Shown here piece after piece: positions 1-11,844 of a DNA stretch of 64,000 nucleotides (positions are counted from its first letter, which is position 1; each line of letters begins with the position of its first letter). Below the pieces are notes generated by a model, which was not told where the DNA came from, ran no database searches, and worked only from the letters and a program-made list of their open reading frames with translations. Source of the DNA: Parasitella parasitica (Eukaryota > Mucoromycota > Mucoromycetes > Mucorales > Mucoraceae). Both the position numbers and the translations under genes were made by a program. The stretch lies in assembly GCA_025201805.1 (NCBI GenBank), contig MU619253.1, positions 64,202 through 128,201 of the forward strand, given 5' to 3'.

Positions 1-23
1 CAAGCCATGTTGGTGTTAGTGAG

Positions 24-3000
24 CATGTATTTATGAGACCAAAACAGATAGCGAAACTGAATTACTGCGAAGAACGAGTATTGCGACAAGGCTCTTGTCC
101 GTATTTGCAAAGCAAAATGGCGCGGATTATGTTCGATCCGTGTTGCAGCCCGTATTTACCAAGCTGGCTGAAAAACCACTGGAAGAAAGAACCTTTGAGC
201 TGGATCCCTCTAAGGTTGGCAGTGGTGAAGATGTGTCGAGAAACAAACAGAATGTTGTCAACGCTACGGAAATGTTCCTGAATGCCATCTGTGCCTCTGC
301 TAATGAAGCTCCTAAGGCCTTCCGAGAAGTGTGCCATTGCATATTAACATCTGTGCGCGAGCGTTACCCTGAAGCCAAGTATACAGCAGTGGGTGCGTTT
401 ATCTTTTTGCGTTTCTTTTGTCCTGCGATTGTGTCGCCCGAATCCGAAGGTTTAATCAAACCAAACGTTGTTGTATCTCGCGATATGAAGCGTGGACATT
501 TGATTGCTACCAAAGTAATTCAGAATCTCGCCAACAATGTTCTCTTTGGCGCAAAGGAGACGTATATGATTGTGTTAAATGATTTTCTGACGAGCAACAT
601 CTACAAGGTGACAAGTTTCTTGCGTGAGATATCCAACGTTCCCGCTACTATTACTTCTGCCGTCAACGCTACACCTATGGAGCGCACTAATAGTCTCGGC
701 GTCAAAAATGATACCAATAGTGTAGCTAGTGCCGTAAGCGCTGATGATGCTATGCTCGAAGTACGGCCTATGGAAGATAAGGATTACAGCTGCTTGCATC
801 GTGTGTTGTTTGACAATATGGAACGCATTTCAAGAGAATTGACTACGCGTAGGATGCGACAAAATGCAGATCAAGAAAGCGCTGCGCAATGGAAACGACA
901 GTTTGATAAGTTCTCCAATTTATTGGCCCAATTGGGTAGACCACCAGAGATCTCGAAGCAAGAATTCAGCGGATTAAGGAGCTATACATTTGCTGCTGCC
1001 AATCAGTTGTATGCAGAGTTCATGCGCAGAAATAGCCACCGTAGTGTGGAGTCTATTGTGTCCAAAAACATCTTTTACGAAGGTGGTGTCTCCAAATCCA
1101 ACAGACCAGTATTCTATTTCATTGCTAGAAATATCATTGCTGACAGCATTGATTTCGAGTTGATGGTGTATCACATTTTACAGGTAAGCAAACATAAGGC
1201 TGTGCCTGAATTGCAATTAACCGTATGCGGCAGACAATGGAGCGAGCATCCAACAAGAGCTTGGAGCTTGTGATTGATATGACCTTGTTTAGCCCCGCAA
1301 ATGACATCCCCACTCAATATGTCAGCCAAATCATACAGCTTTTGCCCTTTGACGCATCTGATAACATTGCTTCAATCCTCGTTTATAATCCAAACTCGCA
1401 TTTACGCAAATATGTCAAAAAGCTGCCTCGTCCATTATCACACAAAATGACCAAGCGTACATTTTTTGCGGTGACACTTGCTGAACTGCACGAATATATC
1501 AGCCCTAACGAGCTCCGATTACCCAAATCAACCAGTAAGTGCCCCCTCCCCCTCGAAAAACCTTGATGCACTCTTTGCTTAACACAGGAAACGTATATAG
1601 CATCTCTTGACACTGAGCAATGCCATGTCTTTCATCCTGTGAACCGACTGTCTCAGTACAAGGTCAATATCCCCATAACCATCAAAGTCAGTTCTGAATA
1701 TGTCCAGGTGATGACTGTGCGCAAACAAGAGTTTCTGTATGGTGTATCAACTGTCATCAATGATGTGTTTTTAATTTCTGAAATTGACGATATCACCCTT
1801 GTAACCAATACCCGAAATCAAGAAACTGCCAATGAATTCCATTTCAAATATAACAAAGGGAAATCCCAGCATGTATTTACATCCTTGAAACGAGAAGCTA
1901 TCGTAAATGTAAGTTTATGCTCTTTGAGAACATATTGAGGCCTGGACACTAAACAGACAATACAACTAGACAATTCGCCATAATAAAAGAAGATTAGAAA
2001 TGGCCAAACCAAGTAACATGTCAGAAAGAACGATTAGGCCAAACGATGTGCCTGGTAGACTACTCAATATGGCTCTCTTGAATATTGGAAGTGTTGATCC
2101 CAGCTTAAGACTCGCTGCATACAATCTTTTATACGCTATCAGCATTACTTTCCACTTTGAAGTAGGCAATCAATTACTCGATGCAAGGGACCTCTGTCTC
2201 CCTGCCAATAGCACTGCCTTCATAGTCAGTATCAGCGAAAAAATTGCTCAGAATCAGCAAAACCTGACCCTAGAATTTCTCAGCGAGTGCTTTATTGGCT
2301 TCCAAAAATCGAGCGAACCATTGCGATATTTATGCCTAGATTACATGATGCCCTGGTTACCGAATTTATCCAAATTTTGTCAAAACTCGAGTGTGGAGAA
2401 TGACAAAGATATGGCTAAAACAAAGGAAGTATTGCGAAACTTGATTGACTTGACAGTTGCTCGAACAGACGTAAGTTCTAATGGGATTTATAAATTAGAA
2501 TAACTAGCGCTAATTGTAAACTGGTGAATAGATGTACAAGCTTGTGCAAGCCAAGATTTGGAAGACAATCGGTCAAATAGACGATATTCTCAACCTGGTT
2601 TTGGATTCGTTCATTCAGTTTTCCATCGAGAACGGTGTGGGGTCGCCTCAGGCTGAAGCCATGGCGGATACTTTTGTCACGCTTTCCAATATTGCTGTCA
2701 GAGGAAAAGTTGTTGCCAGACTGCGTAAAGTGCTCCAAAAGACATCGTTTAAGCCGTCAAGATCACTTACCGACCACTGGACATGGAATGAAATTGCAAT
2801 TCTGATTCGCTTTGTATTGATGCTTTCCTTTAATAACCGTGGTCCTGTCAAAAGCTACGTTCCTGAAATCTTTCACATCGTGTCTCTTGTTGTTGGTGTA
2901 GGCCCTACCATCATTCGCGCTTCTGTCCATGGACTCGTTGTCAACATTATCCAATCTTTATGCACAACAATGCCAATTCAAGATGCAAATGTAAAGAAGC

Positions 3001-3282
3001 TTCAGTTGGTTTTGAGCGAGATTTCAGATACAAAATACCGTCTTTTGTTTGGGCTATTCAAAACGCATGCCAACGCATTCACAATCAGCCAGGACACTCT
3101 TACTGATGTGTCAGAGCCCATCCCGCTACTTGCTTTGGAGACAATCGTAAATAATTTGTTAGAAGTGATTACATACAGTGCTCCTTCAGTATGTCTTAAA
3201 TGTGGCAACAATTAATATATCATTCAAGATAAAGCCTATTTCCAGTAATGAAGCTTCTGTATGGTTATTATAGATAAAAATT

Positions 3283-3330
<48 letters not shown>

Positions 3331-4646
3331 TCGCTAAATAGTATACTCACTGAATATATATACAATAATATAGACATGGCTAATGCCTGGAGGGCTAGAT
3401 GGATGAGTCTAGTCGCCAGCACTGCATTCCAATTCAACCCTGCCATTCAACCACAAGCCTTTGTTGTTCTCGGTTGTCTTGGAAGAGAAGAGGTGGACGA
3501 TGACCTTTTGTATCAAATATTGGTGGCTTTACGAGGCGCTTTGGCTATCTTCAATGAATCAGACCCCAATCTGGTTCTCAGCATCATGATGTGTCTCAAG
3601 AACATTGTTGAAAGCCTGCCCTCCGATTCTAGATATCTTTTACCCTTGTTTTGGATAGCAATCGCTTTGGTTGAAATCAATAACGGCCCCACTTTTGCCA
3701 TGGCAATCGAATTACTGCTTGCTATTCTTCGTGCGCTTGACGCTGGTGAATATTTTGCTGGTGACAGCGTAGTCGACGTTCTACTTGCTGCTCGTGAGCC
3801 TTTAGCGAATGTTGCCCGTAAACTTGATCGGTTGTGTGGCGTAAACTTTGACACTCACTTTTCGTTTGCTATTGCCAGTATCTTTTTGAAGGGACTACGT
3901 TACAATAATGCCAAGGAAATCATCTTCCAAGGATTAACGACGTTTCTAGATATCGAATGTAAGCATGCGAACAATGCAAATATCGTGGATTCACAGAATC
4001 TGGGTTATCTTGCTGGCTTGCTGCCAATTGCTGTCAAAAACGAGGCACTCAAAGAGGTTTTGCGTTTGGCTGGATTTAGTGATCCTGATTTCAATTTTAT
4101 CGAGGAACATGACAATGGATACGGTGAATTTAGTACAAACTATCAGGGCGTATTCGAGAGACTGGATATCAACGATGAAACATCGGCCCTACTGTTTATA
4201 TCCATGTTGGCTACTCAATTGCAAATGGTTGAGAATACAAACGAGAGACTCTTTTTGTACAGCTTACTCGCTGAGGCTGCTGGCTCAATGCCTGAAATAT
4301 TTTCAGTTGTGTAAGTGTTGGCCTTAAACAACCTCCCTCCTCCCTCAAACTAACCACAACTCTATTATAAATTTTCAGGTATGATGCGCTTCTCCCCAAA
4401 ATGAATCAAATAGTACTGAGTAGCACAAGCCAACCCATTATCGAATCTGTAAAATCGATTCTTTTAATGGCCTGTTCAGATGCTTCTTTCAGTGATGCTT
4501 CTCGCAAAGCCAATCCTAATCAAAAGGCCTTGTTGGAACGTGTTGGTTTCTCAGCGCTCGGTGACCCTACATTTGGTGCAACTTCTATCAATGTTTTACA
4601 AAACGCAAAACTTGCAAGTGAAATTATCGAATTGATCATCGCCTAG
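24..4646 (+). CDS. NF1: Neurofibromin-type Ras GTPase-activating protein, 3' part
   Basis: C-terminal part of a RasGAP of the neurofibromin/Ira family, which switches Ras off by stimulating GTP hydrolysis. The window opens inside the GAP domain (LATRLLSVFA-like segment, then FLRFFCPAIVSPE around 405-445). The CRAL-TRIO (Sec14-like) domain follows from about 1130 to 1900, then a long helical C-terminal region with RPNDVPGRLLNMALLN and NPAIQPQAFVVLGCL. I read exons 24-1183, 1234-1534, 1601-1908, 1970-2470, 2532-3188, a 16-nt microexon 3229-3244, 3374-4310 and 4379-4646; all join in frame. The 5' end lies outside the window and the first acceptor is approximate. The microexon is inferred because exons 2532-3188 and 3374-4310 do not join in frame without it. 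The family is secure; Ira versus NF1 naming is a matter of convention. Confidence 0.9.
3284..3326 (+). repeat. Poly(A) tract inside a neurofibromin intron
   Basis: A run of 43 adenines in the intron between the proposed microexon and the next exon. It makes this intronic interval longer than the 50-70 nt typical of the window. Its length may be unreliable in the assembly. Confidence 0.9.
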
Positions 4647-5253
4647 ATTGACTTTATCTAAAACTTTATATATTCATATATATACCTTAATTCTTATTCA
4701 TTAGTTGGCTGTTATTGCTGCTTCTTAACATTTTTCATCTTCAAATTTATAAATCACCAAAAAGAATATACATATTATTGTCCATAATTGCATTCTCAAC
4801 AAAAAATGTGATCATCCCGACTTGACGGCGATGAACAAAGAAATCCTAGCATAGAACCCCAAATGAGGCGATATTACTGTGTAGATAGGATATTTTATAT
4901 TCTGTAATCAAATGCGAAAACTGGTCAACCTTTTAAACATTATGAAAAGCATATAGCAATTTTTATAGAGACGTAGTAGGGTATATAGTGAATGGTGCCG
5001 TAATGTGCAACGGCCTGCAAAGAGGATGAATTGCATTAGCATATCTAAAATTTCAATATTTGATACGCTTCAGGGCTTATTCGTATAAAAACGACGACGA
5101 AACGTTATTATGTAAATCTGTGTTTGTAAGCCAACCATGTCCATCTTTCAAATTCTATATGTATGCTGATCTTCATAGCAAAGAGCTTTATAACCACAAA
5201 AAAAAAAGATTCATTTACAAAATATACATACGCTTTAGGGTCAAGCCAGGAAT
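4647..5253. other. Intergenic, convergent 3' regions
   Basis: Six hundred AT-rich bases between the ends of the RasGAP gene (plus strand) and TAF10 (minus strand). I see no gene here, only probable 3' untranslated sequence. Confidence 0.6.
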
Positions 5254-5921
5254 TTAAGAATAATAATCAGGCTTCTTGATATTAACGCCATAGTCAGCCA
5301 ATGCAGCCGTAAGATCTTCCATTGTTAAAACGGTTTTGCGATCCTGCCAATTCACGCTCGAGTAAGTGAATTGATCGTTAGGGTCTTTTTTCGGCTATTT
5401 TACCTTCCCTGACTTCCTATTTCCAGATTGTCTAACCTTGCAATATTGAAATGCATCTGTAGCTATGTCAGCAACAAACTTTTGAGTCGCCAAAGCCAGT
5501 AAACGCTTACTAAAGTAGATCAGATCAATTTACTATGTAGTGGTAGCCTTCAAGGATAGTTTCTTACATTCGAATGTCGTCGCAATCCAATCCAGATTTA
5601 TCAAGATAATAGTCAGAGACTGCATCGGGTATCTATAAATGAAATTATGAGTGCTCCTATGCAGCGACAGGAAGCGTTTGTGCTTACAACAGGCGCGTAA
5701 TTGTCCATCAAAGCAAGAAACTCGGCCATGGTCTTTGATTTCCCTGTGTTGTCTAATTCAAGCCGAGGAACTTCTATCATGGAGGGCTGTGTTGGTGGGG
5801 GAGGCACTTCACTATTGTTATTCAATCTGTTATTCGACGCTCCATGTGTGGGCACTTGGAGCAGATCCAAATTATTGCTGCTGCTGCTGGTGCTGTTGCT
5901 GCTGCCGTTTGCTTCACTCAT
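5254..5921 (-). CDS. TAF10: TFIID/SAGA subunit TAF10
   Basis: A 164-aa TAF10, the histone-fold subunit shared by TFIID and SAGA. Exons (minus strand) are 5688-5921, 5568-5632, 5404-5509 and 5254-5343, all in frame. After a Ser/Asn-rich N-terminus comes [14 protein letters not shown], then [14 protein letters not shown], then [20 protein letters not shown] (histone-fold helix), and the family's C-terminal signature [20 protein letters not shown]. These match the order and spacing known for TAF10. The gene is convergent with the RasGAP and divergent from the bZIP gene. The start is the ATG that opens the only long first exon. Confidence 0.93.
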
Positions 5922-6561
5922 GATTTCTTGTAATGAAGAAAAAAAAATTGATTACATTGCTAACGTAGTGTTTCCGTCCTGCCTGGTCAAGTCACGTTTA
6001 ACACTGGTTGTAAAGCAAAATCAAACGACCCTGCCCCTTTGAATCAGAAAACAATGAAGCATTTGCACAAATCTCGACCATCCAATTACATATTTTTGAT
6101 GCACAGATTGCTTAATCTATTTATTTATTTTTTTCGATAATTAAAAATAATCAAAATACCTCTGCCGTCTTCATAAAATGCCAGGGCTTACTCATTGCCA
6201 CATCTCCAGCTTTTCTCAGCCCAATGCAACAAAATTAGACAAAAAAAAAGAGGGAAACATAGATACACAGATGTTGCGAAAATGTGCATATAGATATGGT
6301 ATATTGTATCTTTTTAAGTTATTGCTAGTGTACATGAATATACAAGATATTAAGGTCCTCACGTGATATTTAAAAATATATATACTTTATAACATATGGA
6401 AGGCGTTCGTAACACAGATTTATATCTGGGCAAAATGTGAAAGAGGAACCCTTCTTTTCTGTCTCTTCTTTCATTCCTTTCTTTTCTTTTTTTTTTTTTT
6501 CCCAACAATTTTACCAGTTCTATATTTTCACTGTTTAACTCAAATTCTTTCGGGTCTCGTA

Positions 6562-7742
6562 ATGATATCGTCCAATTCAGTGGTTGCAGATGTTAATAAC
6601 AAGACATTACAGCCAGAAGATGATTCAATGTTGCCAATGTATGCTACCATATCTGATGGACCCATCCAAAATAGTAATGTGATGATGGAAAAAACTTCTG
6701 TTCCAGGTTGGTTATACATTCAGACATTATGCAAAATTGTTGACTCTTCTCTTTCGATAGATTTGTTAGTCGAGAACAGTTATAATAGTGGACCCAGTTC
6801 AACCGAAGAAGCCGCATTTCCTCCGACATATGCAGCACTGCCGACAGCTAAACTTGAAGAAGAACCTAATCCATTCGAGCAGAGCTTTGAGAGTGTGGAA
6901 ATGAGTAAAAATCAACAACATCAACATGGTAAAGTGCAAATAATGGAGACATCTTCTATTGACGATGAAAGTGGGTGGATCAGCAATTTGAAATCTGGCA
7001 TTCTACCGCCTCCTATGCTGAGCCGATCAACTAATACAAGCAGAATGGGTAAGTCAACCATTGCTTAATGTATTGTACTGTTATGCTTAATATTGTTATC
7101 TTCATTCTAGTTTACAATTCGACAGTGTCTACATTTGACAATGCATCAGCCATGATGAACCAAACAACGCACGCCGGAAGCCAACAAAAGAGATCAAGAC
7201 AACCTTCTGCTTCAAACAGCTGCTGCTCAGAAGATTCGTCATTCATCATATCAACCCCATTGAAGCCTAAATACAAAAAACCAAGAAAACAAAGGAAACC
7301 TAGTGTGGAACAGCCTGAAGATGAAGAAAAACGAAAGAACTTTTTAGAACGAAATAGAATAGGTAAGAATGTTACACGCTCGAAGAATCTCTGAAAACAA
7401 AAAAGTTACTGACACGAGGCTGCTGTAGCTGCATTGAAATGTAGACAGCGAAAGAAACAATGGCTACAAAATCTTCAAACAAAAGTGGAATTCCTTGCTG
7501 CAGACAACGAGCAGTTTCATATGCAGGCAAATGCATTACGAGATGAGGTTATTCACTTGAAGACATTACTGATGATACACAAAGATTGCTCTATAAATCC
7601 AGCAGCTATCCAGGCTGCGCTGAGTCGACCTATACCTGGTGTCTTTGACCCATCAAACCTCTCTCATTCCGCATTATTAACATCGACTACAAGCTCAAGT
7701 ATGTCTCCACCTCCTTCCAGTAATAAACACACCACGGTCTAA
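6562..7742 (+). CDS. bZIP transcription factor, ATF/CREB type
   Basis: Nuclear DNA-binding factor of the ATF/CREB (fungal Atf1-like) group. Exons 6562-7048, 7111-7362 and 7429-7742 give 350 aa. The basic region, split by the second intron, reads KRKNFLERNRIAALKCRQRKK; it is followed by QWLQNLQTKVEFLAADNEQF and a short leucine zipper. The N-terminal 240 residues are low complexity and acidic. A possible 54-nt in-frame intron (6707-6760, with a pyrimidine tract and AG end) would remove 18 residues, so that segment is uncertain. In the Atf1 group such factors act downstream of stress MAP kinases; that role is only inferred. The stop codon directly abuts that of the next gene. Confidence 0.88.
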
Positions 7743-8815
7743 TCACTCTTTATTAATAAAACTCGTTGTTAAATTTAAAAACTCTTGAGGCTTTTCAGTT
7801 TGTACTATAAATATGATAGAAATTTATGCAAAAAAAATTAACATTGACTCGATTTTTTTTTTTTTTCTTTTACCCCAATGACCTGCTTCCGCAATGTTCT
7901 TAATCATAGAATTTGGAAATTGTGCCTTGATCAAGTTTGGATAGTCGACAAATTGCTTGCGGAAGGGACTTTTTCCACCAGTAATGAATAAAGTAGGTCC
8001 TTGATACAGTCTGGAAACAGGTAAAGGCTCTGTTTCGAATGAGAATCCGCCCAGTTGACTCAGGGCTTGCCCTAAAATGTCAAATGGAATTCGAAACTGA
8101 TAAATGCCTGTGGATCTTGACTTTTTCAAGTTTGTTAGCAGGAACTGACGCACAATTAAATCCGGCTCAAAAGCCTTTAAAATTTCGTCAGCGTCTCTTT
8201 GCCTGGTGAGCTTTCTGGATTGAATATCTCTCATAGCTTGGATGTGATCCGAGTATTCTCGAGTGAGTTGAAGTTTGACGGGTGCCATGTCGACAACTAG
8301 AAGTTTTGATGGAAGCTCTGGGTATCTCAATGAAACGTTCATCACGACTTTTCCTCCCCTGCAATGTTTCATGCTTGAGATTTGACAGGTACTCTGTACA
8401 TCGTGAATCACTTACATGGAATGGCCCATCAACATGGGATTGTCAATATTGTGATCCGTGATGAATCGCAACAGATCATTTCCCATAAGATCGTAGGTAT
8501 GATGCTCATCATGAGGGCTTTCCCCATGATTGCGAGCATCCTATTTAGAACAGGTCAGTGATTTGCTCAAGTCAAATGCGCTTGGGTACTCACGATGGTA
8601 TACACCTCACAGTTACATTGCAAACTGATGGATTTTGCTAATGATCGCCAGTTTTGTTTAGAACCAAATAAACCATGGCATATGATAAGGGGTTGTTTCC
8701 TGGTAATTAGTTTTTCTTGTGTGGGAATATCGTACTTGGTGAACGATAAAGGCACAGATTTGGGAGAAGAAGAATACAATCTTTTAAATTGACCAAGTAG
8801 AATCTTTTTAGCCAT
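7743..8815 (-). CDS. ABHD11: ABHD11-like alpha/beta hydrolase, probably mitochondrial
   Basis: A 297-aa alpha/beta hydrolase of the ABHD11 family. Exons (minus strand) are 8594-8815, 8416-8540, 7874-8358 and a 62-nt last exon 7743-7804. The N-terminus MAKKILLGQFKRLYSSSPKS looks like a mitochondrial presequence. Then come the oxyanion segment ICHGLFGSKQNW, the DARNHGESPH motif, the nucleophile elbow GHSMGG (serine), and the catalytic histidine in EAGHWVQTEKPQEF, which is restored only by splicing to the short last exon. The catalytic Ser and His are present; the acid is expected near the LFITGGKSPF segment. The substrate cannot be told from sequence. The start is the first ATG in frame. Confidence 0.9.
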
Positions 8816-9472
8816 GTGTTGTTCAAAAGATGGAAAAGAGAATGAATAATTTGGCAAACGATTATTTCAGTGTTGTATAATCAATATTGTTGTCGTATCT
8901 TGAAAATGAAAAGAAGAACCATGCTGAAAGTCTGTGCTCTTAAAGAATTCTCTCAATCTCAAGGGATAATTTCCGTCTTTGTTGGTGCTCAATTTCAGAA
9001 AATAAGCAATGCTGTTTAAATGATGGCATTTTTGTTCTGTGGAATACTCAGAAACAAGTGCATTTAAAGATTAATGCTTCTTGGCAGTTTATGCGGAGTC
9101 TTGCAAATCCAAGAAGATGTTGTTACCCCTGGTTTTTACGTTTTTTGTTGGCAAAAAGTATTAAAAGGTTTATTGGTAAAAAAGAAAAAAAAAAAAGAAA
9201 GAACATAAATTTGGTCATATACAGTGTAATTAAATTCATACAAATCAAGGAAAAAGACATAGAGATTATAATGATACATATACAGGAAATAAGCATATAC
9301 TTTAAATAAATGGGAAGAGCATCCCTCGTTGGAGATGATTGTGTTACAAGTTGAATTCTTTGATTTCCAGATGTTCTGTTTCTTTCTCCCAAATGAGTGT
9401 CGAGAGTAATTTGAGACGAATAGAGACGTAGGATAGATAGTGTATGTATATACAATGGTGTTGTTTTTTTAT
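8816..9472. other. Intergenic
   Basis: About 650 bases between the ABHD11-like start and the AT-hook gene end, both on the minus strand. Only AT-rich sequence with A-runs near 9180-9200 and chance open frames is seen. Confidence 0.5.
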
Positions 9473-10438
9473 TTATTTTTTTGGTGCTGCTGTTGCTGAA
9501 GCATTGTTTGGTGATCGAGTCGATGTCAAATCCTTCCAAACAAAACAAGAGTTACCAGCGATGTGTGTTTTTGGCTTTCTACCTCTTTTCTTGCGAGGCA
9601 TGTGTAGAATCGTGTCCATGTTTGAGTTGGTAAAGGCATTCATTGCATCATTCATCAAATGTTCGTTATTTGTGTTCGGTAGATGGACAGGCGCATTGTT
9701 GATTCTTTGATCTGCCTGGACCTCTCTTTCTTTCTGCTCTTCAGAGACATGGACATCCCAGACTGTTGGTGCTAAAAACGTCCAGCCACCGTCAAAGTTA
9801 TTTGAATCCCTCGTAGGTGGCCTACCCCTTCTTCTTTTCAAGACGGGCTGGCCAGACGCATCAAACACAATTTGGGTGCTAGGAATTTCATGGGAAGCAG
9901 AGACTGATCGCTGTCTTTGCTTTGGCACTTGCAATTCGTGGTGTAAGGGTGGCGGGGAAGGGGATGCCGACTGAGTAAAGCGTTCATGATGCTGATGACT
10001 ATATGGGTGATGATGATGCGTATATAAATCTTCGCTCAAGGTACGATGTCTGAAAGATTGCAATGGCGGTGCTGATATAGAGGGAAGAGGAGGAGAAGCC
10101 GATAGTATTGAAGCAGAAGACGCAGTTGAAGAAGAGGTGGAGGAGGACGCCGATGGAAAGGGCCATTTATTCAGCATGTGTTTTGGTGATATTGGGCTTG
10201 TTGGCTGTGGAGATGGAGACGGCAGGCGGAGTCTTTGAGGTGGATCATCGCCTTGCAACGGAGGCAGAGAATGGGGAGAATCGATAGGTGATAGTATAGG
10301 TGAGATAATTGAAAGATAGCGTGGTGATTTATCAGAATGTGGTGGTGTCGATGGCAGCAATATAGGCGAGGCAGGCGACAGGTTTAATGCTGGTGGATCA
10401 TGATTATTCGTCAACAGGTTTGAGATGGAAGGCAACAT
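9473..10438 (-). CDS. AT-hook protein
   Basis: An intronless 321-aa protein. It opens with MLPSISNLL and is Pro/Ser-rich and probably disordered to about residue 200, with a His-rich patch at 141-151. Two AT-hooks follow: KRRRGRPP at 201-208 and RKKRGRKPK at 282-290. Between them lies a short ordered-looking segment, GGWTFLAPTVWDVHV. AT-hooks bind the minor groove of AT-rich DNA, so a chromatin or transcription role is likely. I do not recognise the full-length family. I chose the ATG at 10438 because the open frame upstream of it has no protein-like character. Confidence 0.75.
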   Translation of the reverse strand: MLPSISNLLTNNHDPPALNLSPASPILLPSTPPHSDKSPRYLSIISPILSPIDSPHSLPPLQGDDPPQRLRLPSPSPQPTSPISPKHMLNKWPFPSASSSTSSSTASSASILSASPPLPSISAPPLQSFRHRTLSEDLYTHHHHPYSHQHHERFTQSASPSPPPLHHELQVPKQRQRSVSASHEIPSTQIVFDASGQPVLKRRRGRPPTRDSNNFDGGWTFLAPTVWDVHVSEEQKEREVQADQRINNAPVHLPNTNNEHLMNDAMNAFTNSNMDTILHMPRKKRGRKPKTHIAGNSCFVWKDLTSTRSPNNASATAAPKK

Positions 10439-11844
10439 TGTTGAGGAAGAAAGAAAGAGGGAAAGAGAGAAAAATGTGTCCTTTTGTAAGGTTTGACTTT
10501 GGTACCAAACTAAGAAATTTAATACCAAAGAAGAAGATCGAGAAGGATTCCTCTTGACCAATTAAAGAAAGTTAGGCCCTTTCTGTCGTTTCTTGTACTT
10601 CTCCAATCCAATAATGGTGAAAATTGAAGATCCTCATGTAAGGTAGAGATTTCTTTTAATGTCACCAAATTTCCCAATTAAGCACTAAATATCACACAAG
10701 CAGAACAGGTCTTATTCCTATTAACCATATGGTTTTCAGCTCCAAGATGTTGCTCCTATATTGCAAATTAAAGACACCTGTTTTGGAGGTTGCCATAGCA
10801 ACCTTTTACAGATACGAAAGAAAAAAAAAGATGTGCATCGCTCCACATCACAAACAATATTTCACACACAACAAATAATGGTGCTTTTATAGAAAATTTG
10901 TCAAACAAAAAGTTAACCTCACAAAGAGTGGCGCTGTGTTTTATAGCAATGACAACAAATTAGGGTCTCACGTGGCTATGACCATAATAAATCAAAATAG
11001 AATGAATAGAAAAAGGTAGACGCCTCTCTCTGTTCTATTGATTGAAAATATACATGTAAGAATGTGCATAAAAATGATGTATTATTTAGCTTTTGAGGTA
11101 TCCATCTCTTTTCGATATACATTGCACATTTGAAATATTATTGCATATACCATTTCATTCAGTTCATGTAATTCAACTTTTAATTTCATTTTCTGTACAT
11201 TTAAGAAGAAATTCACTTTAGTAATAAAATGCCCATATTTGTTGTATTTCACCATTTATTTTTAATACATAATTTTGTTTGTGTATATATAGAAAGCGAT
11301 AGTCAGGCAAAACAATTACATTCGTACAAATTGTAAAGTTGTAACCTTTGAGGGTAATATTTGCTTTTGGCAAGAAAGTCAAGTGCTTTTATTATTTATC
11401 TACTAAATCATCTGTAGATCATGCTTTACTACTACCACTAACTTTTATGTCCAAGATCACTGTATCAGCAAATTCACGCTGACCAGCTTGGAAATATAAC
11501 TTGACAACACCTTCATAGCACTTAGTAAAAATACGCGATCAAGAGCAACAAAAAAAGGTATCAACATTCAAGTATTATTTACATCGAATGTATGCAGAGC
11601 GTGCTCTTTTCTTTATACATTTAGAGTAAGTATGGATAGTATAAAAGCGTTATTTGTTTGTTTCGGTAAGGACCAGAACTTCTCCCCCTTGTATTGTAAC
11701 ATCTTTTTTATTTTTAATTGTGTAGCATATCGCCTTCACAACCACCATCACGTCCATTAAATCTCAGCTGTATTCGTGTACATGCTTCTCGTGCTGATCA
11801 CTGTTGTATGAAAACTTCTTTTTTTGATACACAAGTGCCATACG
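10439..11844. promoter_or_regulatory. Long divergent promoter region
   Basis: 1.4 kb between the divergent AT-hook and TPR-like genes. It is AT-rich with no gene I can support. It contains an X-box-like palindrome (10788-10803) and a TATAAAA-type sequence near 11640 on the plus strand. Confidence 0.4.
10788..10803. promoter_or_regulatory. X-box-like palindrome (RFX site)
   Basis: GGTTGCCATAGCAACC is a nearly perfect palindrome of the half-site GTTGCC/GGCAAC. It matches the known RFX-family X-box at all but one central base. It lies 350 bp upstream of the AT-hook start codon. Function is inferred from the motif alone. Confidence 0.4.
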
